Assembly: GCF_001545035.1 (NCBI RefSeq)
Contig: NZ_FCOJ02000001.1
Location: 291,091-355,090, forward strand
From: Caballeronia glebae
Lineage (GTDB): Bacteria; Pseudomonadota; Gammaproteobacteria; Burkholderiales; Burkholderiaceae
Reading direction: 5' to 3'
Length of the DNA: 64,000 nt
Under the pieces are notes generated by a model that made no database searches, had not been told where the DNA came from, and worked only from the letters and a program-made list of their open reading frames with translations. Both the position numbers and the translations under genes were made by a program. Below, in pieces: positions 15,692 to 22,611 of this stretch (position 1 is the first letter of the stretch; every line of letters starts with the position of its first letter).

Positions 15692-16678
15692 ATGACGCCA
15701 ACAGCCGCATCCGCCGAAACAGCCAGGACGCTCGCCGCCGACGCGCCGTTCTTCATCGTGATGAACGCGGGCTCGGGGCGGCGTCAGTCCGACGCGACAC
15801 GCAGCGTGCTCGAACGCGAACTCGGCGCGGCGGGCCGGCGCTTCGAATTGCGCGTCGTGGACGATCCGCGCCGTCTTGCGGACGTCGCGCGCGAAACCGC
15901 GGCGGCGGCGTGCGAAGAGCGGGGCGTGCTCGTCGGCGCGGGCGGCGACGGCACGCTTTGCACCGTCGCGCACGCCGCGCACGACGCCGGCTGCCCGTTC
16001 GCGGTGCTGCCGCGCGGCACGTTCAATTACTTCAGCCGCGACCACGGCATTGCCGCCGACCTCGAAGAATCGACGAAACTTCTGCTCGATGCGCGCGCGT
16101 ATCCGGTGCAGGTCGGCTTCGTCAACGCTCGCATGTTCCTCGTCAACGCGAGCCTCGGTCTCTATCCGCGGCTGCTCGAAGATCGCGAAATCTACAAGCG
16201 GCAATTCGGCCGCAGCCGGCTGGTGGCGCTCTGGTCGGCGCTTCTCACGCTGCTCAAACCCCATCGCCATCTGCGACTGCACATCGACCATGAAGGCAGC
16301 ATGACCGAGATCCGCTCGTCGACGCTCTTCGTCGGCAACAACCGGCTGCAGATGGAGCAGATCGGCATGCCGAACGAAGCGCGCGCGCTGGAACAGGGCT
16401 TGCTCGTCGCGATTGCGCCGCGGCCGGTGGGACGGCTCATGCACTTGTGGCTGTCGCTGCACGGCGCGGCGGGGCGTCTTTCGGATTCGGATCACGTCGT
16501 GAGCTTCACGTTCGGGCGCATCACGGTGACGCATCCGTCGAAGAAGCGCAGATTCGTCAAGATCGCGACGGATGGCGAGATCGCGAAGCTGCGGATGCCG
16601 CTAGAATTCCGCGTTTCCGAAAAGCCGCTCTACCTGCTCAAGCCCGAGCCGACGGTGGCCGAAGCCAATCGCTCATGA
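15692..16678 (+). CDS. Diacylglycerol-kinase-family lipid kinase
   Basis: 328 residues with the DAGK catalytic fold: FIVMNAGSGRR at the start, the nucleotide motif GAGGDGT near residue 82 and PRGTFNYFSRDHGI. It should phosphorylate a lipid such as diacylglycerol or a sphingoid-like base. ATG 15692 is chosen for its GAGGAG site; a GTG at 15653 would add 13 residues. It overlaps the downstream metallophosphoesterase by four bases (ATGA), an arrangement that suggests paired addition and removal of phosphate. Confidence 0.87.
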   Translation: MTPTAASAETARTLAADAPFFIVMNAGSGRRQSDATRSVLERELGAAGRRFELRVVDDPRRLADVARETAAAACEERGVLVGAGGDGTLCTVAHAAHDAGCPFAVLPRGTFNYFSRDHGIAADLEESTKLLLDARAYPVQVGFVNARMFLVNASLGLYPRLLEDREIYKRQFGRSRLVALWSALLTLLKPHRHLRLHIDHEGSMTEIRSSTLFVGNNRLQMEQIGMPNEARALEQGLLVAIAPRPVGRLMHLWLSLHGAAGRLSDSDHVVSFTFGRITVTHPSKKRRFVKIATDGEIAKLRMPLEFRVSEKPLYLLKPEPTVAEANRS

Positions 16679-17526
16679 CCTTGCTGTTGCAGATTTCCGA
16701 TACGCATTTCGGCACCGAGCGAGCGCCGGTGGTCGCGGCGCTGCTGCGTCTCGCCGATGCGCTGTCGCCCGATCTGGTCGTGCTCTCCGGCGATGTCACG
16801 CAGCGCGCCCGCAAACGGCAGTTCGCTTCGGCGCGCGCGTTCGTCGATGCACTCGGCGCAACGCCGACGCTCGTCGTCCCCGGTAATCACGACATTCCGC
16901 TTTTCAATGTGTTTGCGCGGCTGTGTTATCCGTACGCGAATCATCAGCGCGCGTTCGGCGCCGATCTCGAACCGGCGTTCGAATCGCCGGAATTGCTCGT
17001 GCTCGGCGTGAACACGACGCGCCCGTATCGTCACAAGGACGGCGAAGTGTCGATGCAGCAAGTGAGGCGCGTCGCCGCGCGACTGGAGGCGGCGAGCGCG
17101 ACACAATTGCGCGTCGTGGTCACGCATCAGCCGGTGGCCGTCACGCGCACGCAGGACGAACGCAATCTCCTCCACGGACGCGAGCGCGCGGTGCAGCGCT
17201 GGGCGCGCGCGGGCGCGGATCTGATTCTCGGCGGACATATTCATCTGCCTTACGTTTTGCCGTTGCACGACACTTTCGCCGGACTCACGCGCCGCATGTG
17301 GGCGGTGCAGGCGGGCACGGCGCTGTCGTGGCGCACGCGCGGCACGATCGACAATTCGGTGAACGTGATCCGCCACGACGCAACCGGCGGCGATGGCGGC
17401 GCGCGCCACACGACGGTCGAGCGCTGGGATTACTCGGAGACGAGCGAGGCCTTCGAGATGGTCGCGCGCCACGATCTCGCGCTCGGCGACGCGCAGTCCG
17501 CGGTCGCCGTCACGCTGGCCGGATGA
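16675..17526 (+). CDS. Calcineurin-like metallophosphoesterase
   Basis: 283 residues with the full two-metal motif set: DTHF (Asp9, His11), GDVT, GNHD, the TH of VVVTHQP and GGHIH. It hydrolyses phosphomonoesters or diesters; the CpdA/Icc type is closest in length and layout. It starts inside the stop of the lipid kinase, so the two are translated together, and a lipid-phosphate substrate is a reasonable guess. Its 3' end overlaps the convergent PPC-domain gene by 17 bases. Confidence 0.88.
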   Translation: MTLLLQISDTHFGTERAPVVAALLRLADALSPDLVVLSGDVTQRARKRQFASARAFVDALGATPTLVVPGNHDIPLFNVFARLCYPYANHQRAFGADLEPAFESPELLVLGVNTTRPYRHKDGEVSMQQVRRVAARLEAASATQLRVVVTHQPVAVTRTQDERNLLHGRERAVQRWARAGADLILGGHIHLPYVLPLHDTFAGLTRRMWAVQAGTALSWRTRGTIDNSVNVIRHDATGGDGGARHTTVERWDYSETSEAFEMVARHDLALGDAQSAVAVTLAG

Positions 17527-17905
17527 CGAGTTCGGCGAAGCCCGTCGCGGCGTCGTGCTCGCGCGTGTAACGTTCGCCGGGCAGATTCGCGACGACGATC
17601 TCCGCCGTCGTGCGCACGATGCAACCGGGGCTCACGTGGCCGCCGAACACGCGGCCATCGGCGTCGGACACGCTCATGTGCAGGTGCGGGCCTTGCTCGG
17701 ACAGCGTGCCGGCGAGCGTGAGAATTTCGAGATCGCCGCGCAATTCGGCGGCTTCGTCGCGGCCCGCATAGCGCAGCCGCGCGACGCTCAGGCTGCCGAT
17801 GCCCTGGAGCACGTAAGCGGCCGAAAGTCCGTGCGCGCGCAAAGCCTGATCGAGCGCGGCGCGCAGGTCGTCGCCGGGTGACAGACGAAGGGTCATCGCA
17901 TGCAT
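17510..17905 (-). CDS. PPC (DUF296) domain protein
   Basis: 131 residues covering one PPC domain: LSPGDDLRAALDQAL, a glycine-rich GIGSLSVARLRYAG and the metal-binding-like HLHMSVSDADGRVFGGH. In plants this fold joins AT-hooks; bacterial stand-alone members are trimers of unknown role. The His residues of HLHM and GGH would form the metal site. Convergent with the phosphoesterase, overlapping it by 17 bases. Confidence 0.83.
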   Translation of the reverse strand: MHAMTLRLSPGDDLRAALDQALRAHGLSAAYVLQGIGSLSVARLRYAGRDEAAELRGDLEILTLAGTLSEQGPHLHMSVSDADGRVFGGHVSPGCIVRTTAEIVVANLPGERYTREHDAATGFAELVIRPA

Positions 17906-18009
17906 GAATGAAAGACTCGTAGCGGATCGCTCTCAAGACTACACGCTCGCCGGTCGCGGTGGCATCATGGGCGCGGTCCTTCGTGGCTATTTCTTACCGT
18001 GGAGGCACC

Positions 18010-18399
18010 ATGAGTTTCGAACTGACGATGCTCGCCTGGACGCTCGTGCTCGCGCTGGTGCAAGTGTTGCTCCCTGCTGTGGTACGCAACCGCGAAGTCG
18101 GCATCAAATACCAGGCCGGCCCGCGCGATGCCGCCACGCCGCCGCCCAGCAAGCTTTGCGGACGGCTGATGCGGGCACAGTCGAATCTGTTCGAGACGTT
18201 GCCGATTTTCGCCATCGCGGTGCTGATCGTGCACGTCGCGGGGCGCGAGAACACGCTTACGCACTACGGCGCGCTGGCCTATTTCGTCGCGCGGCTGGTC
18301 TACGTGCCGCTCTACGTCGCGGGCGTGCCGTTCGTGCGCTCCATCGTGTGGCTGGTGTCGGTCGTCGGCATCGTGCAGATTCTCGTTCCCATCATCTGA
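18010..18399 (+). CDS. MAPEG-family membrane protein
   Basis: 129 residues with four predicted membrane helices. It matches the eicosanoid/glutathione-metabolism membrane family (RNREVGIKYQAGPRD, GRLMRAQSNLFETLPIF, ARLVYVPLYVAGVPFVRS). Bacterial members are thought to have glutathione-related activity, but substrates are rarely known. ATG 18010 follows GGAGG. Confidence 0.87.
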   Translation: MSFELTMLAWTLVLALVQVLLPAVVRNREVGIKYQAGPRDAATPPPSKLCGRLMRAQSNLFETLPIFAIAVLIVHVAGRENTLTHYGALAYFVARLVYVPLYVAGVPFVRSIVWLVSVVGIVQILVPII

Positions 18400-18415
18400 C
18401 GAGGAGTGAAGGGCA

Positions 18416-19093
18416 ATGAACGATCAAGCTTCGACCATCGAGATCGAAACCGCGCCGAATCCCGAATTCGCCGTGATCCTGATGCACGGCCTCGGCGCCG
18501 ACGCCAACGACTTCGCGCCGCTCGTGCCCGAATTGCGTCTCGCCGATGCGCCCGCCATCCGCTTCGTGTTTCCGAACGCGCCGGAGATCGCCGTGACCGC
18601 CAACAACGGCTACGTGATGCGCGCGTGGTACGACATCCTCTCGTTCGAGGGCATCAACCGGCGCGTGGACGAGGCGGGCATCGCGCAGTCGGTCGAACGC
18701 GTGCGCGCGCTCATCGCGCAGCAGAACGCGCGCGGCATACCGAGCGAGCGCATTTTCATCGCGGGATTTTCGCAAGGCGGCGCGATGACCTATCAGGCGG
18801 GCCTCACGCATCCCGAAAAGCTCGCCGGGCTGATCGTGCTGTCGGGCTACATTCCATCCGAAGGGCTCGTCGATGAATCGTTCTCCGAGGCAAACCGCTC
18901 GATTTCCATCTTCGCCGCGCATGGCAGCTTCGACGACGTGCTCAACGTGAGCCTCGGCGAGCAGGCCTGCGAATTCGCTCGCGCGCAGGGCTGCAACGTC
19001 GAATGGCACGCCTTTCCGATGCCGCATTCGGTCTGCATGGAGGAGGTCGAGGCGCTGCGCGAGTGGCTCGGCGCGCGGCTACGGTCCTATTAA
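18416..19093 (+). CDS. Carboxylesterase/phospholipase, alpha/beta hydrolase
   Basis: 225 residues of the phospholipase/carboxylesterase family. Visible are the oxyanion strand VILMHGLGADANDF, nucleophile Ser in GFSQGG (Ser122 region), an Asp in AAHGSFDDV and a catalytic His in FPMPHSV. It hydrolyses short acyl esters or lysophospholipids in the cytoplasm. It lies 16 bases after the MAPEG gene, probably co-transcribed. The 3' end overlaps the convergent nucleoside hydrolase by 15 bases. Confidence 0.9.
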   Translation: MNDQASTIEIETAPNPEFAVILMHGLGADANDFAPLVPELRLADAPAIRFVFPNAPEIAVTANNGYVMRAWYDILSFEGINRRVDEAGIAQSVERVRALIAQQNARGIPSERIFIAGFSQGGAMTYQAGLTHPEKLAGLIVLSGYIPSEGLVDESFSEANRSISIFAAHGSFDDVLNVSLGEQACEFARAQGCNVEWHAFPMPHSVCMEEVEALREWLGARLRSY

Positions 19094-20041
19094 GGTTTCC
19101 GCGAAGAGGTCGAGCACGGCGCGCACATCCACGCCGATGCAGACATCGCAGGACGGGCGCGTGTCCCAGTCGGGCGCGCTCGCGAGCATCGACGACGGTT
19201 TTTGTATCGTGAGACCTGCGGCGATGCCCTCGGTCAGCACGCGCACCGGCCCGCTGCGCGTCGTGTAGAACGCGCGCGCGACGACGAACGCCGCCGCCGA
19301 ATAATCGTGCGCGTAGATGCCGCGCGACATGCCGTCGTCCGCATGAAAGCGCTCGTAGAAACGCGACACGTCCCACACGAAACGGCCCGCGTCGCCCGCG
19401 CGGTCGCGCAACGACGCGAGAAACGCTGTCGTCATCACGGTTTCGTGCGTGACGTCCAGTCCGACGATCGACACTTTCCACGGCGCGCCGAAGACGATAT
19501 CGGCCGCGTCCGGATCGGCGTGCATGTTCGCTTCGGCGGCGGGCGTCACGTTGCCGAGCGCGCCGTTGAAGCCGAACGCGCCACCCATCACGACGACTTC
19601 GCGCACGAGCCCGGCGATGTGCGGGTCATCCTTCAGCGCGAGCGCGAGATTGGTCATCGGGCCGACCGCGAGCAGCGTGATCTCGCCCGGATGCGCGCGC
19701 ACCGTGTCGATGATGAACCGATGCGCGTCGCGCCCGTCCACGTGCCTTTCCACGCGTCCGATCCGCTCGATATCGCCGAGCGCGTCATTGCCGTGGATAT
19801 GCGCGATCGGCGCAGGCGCGGGCCGCCGCAACGGGGCCGCCGCGCCGCGCACGACCGGCACGTGCGGCGCGAAACGCGATGCGAGGTAGAGCGCGTTGGT
19901 CGTGGTCGTGCCGATGTCCGAATTGCCGAACACGCTCGTGATGCCGACCAGTTCGATATCCGGATGCCGCGCCTGAAACACGAACGCAATGGCGTCGTCG
20001 ATGCCCGGATCGGTGTCGTAGATGATCTTGTGTTTGCTCAT
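19079..20041 (-). CDS. Inosine-uridine preferring nucleoside hydrolase
   Basis: 320 residues with the calcium-binding signature DTDPGIDDA (Asp9, Asp11, Asp15, Asp16), an HGNDALG motif, VGPMTNLALAL and VMGGAFG. It splits ribonucleosides into base and ribose in salvage. The start overlaps the stop of the preceding hybrid kinase gene by four bases (20038-20041), so it is the second gene of a two-gene transcript. Confidence 0.92.
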   Translation of the reverse strand: MSKHKIIYDTDPGIDDAIAFVFQARHPDIELVGITSVFGNSDIGTTTTNALYLASRFAPHVPVVRGAAAPLRRPAPAPIAHIHGNDALGDIERIGRVERHVDGRDAHRFIIDTVRAHPGEITLLAVGPMTNLALALKDDPHIAGLVREVVVMGGAFGFNGALGNVTPAAEANMHADPDAADIVFGAPWKVSIVGLDVTHETVMTTAFLASLRDRAGDAGRFVWDVSRFYERFHADDGMSRGIYAHDYSAAAFVVARAFYTTRSGPVRVLTEGIAAGLTIQKPSSMLASAPDWDTRPSCDVCIGVDVRAVLDLFAETLIGP

Positions 20042-22053
20042 GCGCTCACAGTCGATTCGCCCGCGATCAGCGCGAGCATGCCGCGCCGCAATTCCGCCGG
20101 ACTGACCGGCTTGGAGAGCACATCCTGCTCGCACGCGAGCGGCACGATGCTCGCCGCCGGTTCGCCCGTCACGACGAGACACGGGCAGGGCCGGCCGAGC
20201 CGGGCGGCGCCGAGCATCGCCACTTCGCGCGCGGTCTTCGAATCGCGCAGCCGGAAGTCGGTGATGATGAGATCCGGGAAGCGCTCGATGTCCCCGAGGA
20301 TCGTCTCGAACGCCTCGAAGCTCGCCGCGGAGTCGTAGAGCACGCCCCATTGCGAGAGCAGCGCTTCGGTGGACGCGCGCACGAGACCGTCGTCCTCCAC
20401 GAGCAGCACGTAACGCCCCTTGAGTTGCGCCATCTCGGCCGCCTCGGAACGCGCCGGGGCGCGCGCCGACGGCTTGTCGGGCGACGGACCGCACAGCGGC
20501 ATTTCGAGCGAGAAGCGCGAGCCGCGCCCCGCCGTGGACTTCAGTTCGATGCGGTGCTGGTCGAGCATCGACATCACCGCATTGACGATCGACAGCCCGA
20601 GCCCGAGCCCCTTGTCGCGATCCTGCTCTGGATTGTCGACCTGGAAGAACGGCTGGAAGATGGCATCGAAATAATCGGCCGGAATGCCGATGCCGTTATC
20701 CAGCACGTCGATACGCGCGCGTGTCGTGGAGCGCACCACGCCGACGATCACGGTCGGCTTCGACGTCTTGTCCCGGTCCGCGTACTTGATGCCGTTCGAC
20801 ACGAGATTGGCGACGGCGCGGCCGAGCCAGTGCGAATCGCTGCGCACGCAGACGACGTCTTCCTTCGGCAGCCGCAGCCGCAATTCGACGCCGCGGCTCG
20901 CCGCGAACGGACGCAACTGCTCGGCGGCTTCCTCGACGATCTGGCGCACGTCGAACACGTGATAGCGCGGCACGACGCGCCCCGATTCCAGCCGCGAGAG
21001 ATCGAGCACCGCGTTCAGCAGCCGCGCGAGAATCACGGAAGAGCGCCCGCACTCGTCGATGAGCCGTTCGGCCTGAGCGAAATCGCCGTTGCGGATGGCT
21101 TCGGCGGCCGCCTGCAGGAACAGATTGAGCGCGTGCATTGGCTGGCGCAGGTCGTGCGTCGCGGCGGCGAGGAAGTTGGATTTGTCGCGGCTCGCGGTTT
21201 GCGCGGCGATCATTTGCTGCTCGCGCAGCGCGAGCAGCGCGTTGGTCTTGTTCTCCTGATCCTTCTTCGAAACTTCGAGTTCGCGATTCTTGCGCCCGAG
21301 CGAGACATTCGCGGTGCGCAACTCGTCGTTGAGCGCCGCGAGCGCGCGCTCCGAGCTATAGCGTTCGCGCGAGACGCGTTCGGCGTGCGTGCAGACGCCG
21401 TGCCCCACGACCACGACGTTGAACATATAGAACACCCCGGCGAAGAAATCTTCGGGGTTGAGCAGATGAATGGTGATCTGCAGGACCACGATCGACGCGA
21501 GCGTGATGACGCCGGCGGTCAGCGCGACGCGCGAGCGCAGATAGAAGAAACTGAACTGGAAGAACAGCGCGAGACACAGCCCGATGAAATGCTGCGTGTA
21601 GTTATAGGGCGCGGGCGTGATCGCCACCATCGCGAGGATCAGGCACAAGAGCCCGTAAATGCCCGTGAGAATGATGCGTTGCGCGCTTGCGTGCGAGCGG
21701 AACGACGGCCGCAACACCAGCACGCCGACGAAAAACAGGAGCGCGATGCCCGCGAAGCGCAACGCGAGGATGTCGGCGAGGCGCGCGTCGAGCGCCCGAT
21801 TGCCGCGCGCGAAGCTGAAGTCCCACCAGAGAAAGCACGTCCAGATGGCGAGCGCGAGCAGCGTCGACGCGCGCCGGAACGCGCAGAAGCGCTGGCTGTG
21901 GTCTTCGAGAAACTGCGCCTCCAGCACGGGATCGGAAAACGGCGCCGGAATCGAGAGATTGCGCACCAGGCTCGCGCCGGCCTCGCGGGCGGCCGAAAGA
22001 AGAATTCCTGGATTGCGCACCCGGGCGGCGCGCTGCGGAACGGCCATCTTCAT
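20038..22053 (-). CDS. Hybrid sensor histidine kinase with C-terminal receiver
   Basis: 671 residues: several predicted membrane helices between about 60 and 225, a coiled coil (about 230-290), a HisKA box with His300 in HDLRQPMHALN, a HATPase domain (NLVSNGIKYAD, DNGIGIP, GLGLGLSIV) and a receiver with Asp599 in IITDFRL. It would autophosphorylate and pass phosphate to its own receiver, then onward. No response regulator with DNA-binding output is next to it. Its stop overlaps the nucleoside hydrolase start, which is unusual company for a sensor kinase. Confidence 0.9.
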   Translation of the reverse strand: MKMAVPQRAARVRNPGILLSAAREAGASLVRNLSIPAPFSDPVLEAQFLEDHSQRFCAFRRASTLLALAIWTCFLWWDFSFARGNRALDARLADILALRFAGIALLFFVGVLVLRPSFRSHASAQRIILTGIYGLLCLILAMVAITPAPYNYTQHFIGLCLALFFQFSFFYLRSRVALTAGVITLASIVVLQITIHLLNPEDFFAGVFYMFNVVVVGHGVCTHAERVSRERYSSERALAALNDELRTANVSLGRKNRELEVSKKDQENKTNALLALREQQMIAAQTASRDKSNFLAAATHDLRQPMHALNLFLQAAAEAIRNGDFAQAERLIDECGRSSVILARLLNAVLDLSRLESGRVVPRYHVFDVRQIVEEAAEQLRPFAASRGVELRLRLPKEDVVCVRSDSHWLGRAVANLVSNGIKYADRDKTSKPTVIVGVVRSTTRARIDVLDNGIGIPADYFDAIFQPFFQVDNPEQDRDKGLGLGLSIVNAVMSMLDQHRIELKSTAGRGSRFSLEMPLCGPSPDKPSARAPARSEAAEMAQLKGRYVLLVEDDGLVRASTEALLSQWGVLYDSAASFEAFETILGDIERFPDLIITDFRLRDSKTAREVAMLGAARLGRPCPCLVVTGEPAASIVPLACEQDVLSKPVSPAELRRGMLALIAGESTVSA

Positions 22054-22309
22054 GCTCGCTTACGGAATCGGGATATCTACTTTAGGCCAACGCGGTCATA
22101 CAAATACGCCTTTTTTTAGCAATCGGCCGTTATAGCCGGAAATTATTGCGCTTTTTTGGGGGCGTTTGCCGACGGCATGCGGCGAGACGAAAAAGGAAGG
22201 ATGGAGGACGTCGATCGACGGGCGTCTGATTGTTCGCCCGCCGATTCGAAGGACAGCCACATCGAATGCCCTCCGCACGATGACGAGGGCGGTCTTGCAC
22301 GAGAACCGC

Positions 22310-22468
22310 TCAGCTTTTCGGTTTGGCCTTGGTGGTGCGCTTCGTGACCTGCATTTCCTTCGCGCCCGTAGCCTTCGCGGGCGATGCCTTGCTGCCGGCC
22401 GTTTTCTTGCGGCTCGACATTTCCGTTTCGGCGGGTTGGCTCGCTTGAGCCTTGCGTGGGGATGGCAT
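22310..22468 (-). CDS. Small lysine-rich basic protein, 52 aa
   Basis: Very basic protein of Lys, Ala, Ser and Thr with repeated KKT, KAT and TKAK motifs, like the tails of histone H1-like bacterial proteins. It may bind DNA or RNA. The ATG at 22468 follows a perfect AGGAGG site. The frame is open upstream but lacks similar composition. Family not firmly recognised. Confidence 0.65.
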   Translation of the reverse strand: MPSPRKAQASQPAETEMSSRKKTAGSKASPAKATGAKEMQVTKRTTKAKPKS

Positions 22469-22480
22469 GCTGACCTCCTT

Positions 22481-22506
22481 CAGTGTGTGTCCATATCGAC
22501 ACACTG
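22481..22506. repeat. Inverted repeat in front of the basic-protein gene
   Basis: CAGTGTGT (22481-22488) and ACACACTG (22499-22506) form a perfect 8-bp inverted repeat directly upstream of the AGGAGG site. It could be an operator or a 5' UTR hairpin that hides the ribosome-binding site. Confidence 0.5.
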
Positions 22507-22611
22507 ATAACCATAGGATGCGCTCAGCCGGTATTCAAGACGCGTGCGGCGCGTGCGCAACGCAGCGGCGAGAAAAGCTTCTGAGAGCGAAGCATTTCCG
22601 CCGATGCGCGC

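Noticed and set aside
14926..16293. Plus-strand frame of 455 codons
   Set aside because: Overlaps the CBS protein and lipid kinase in another frame and is Arg/Ala-rich; no domain seen.
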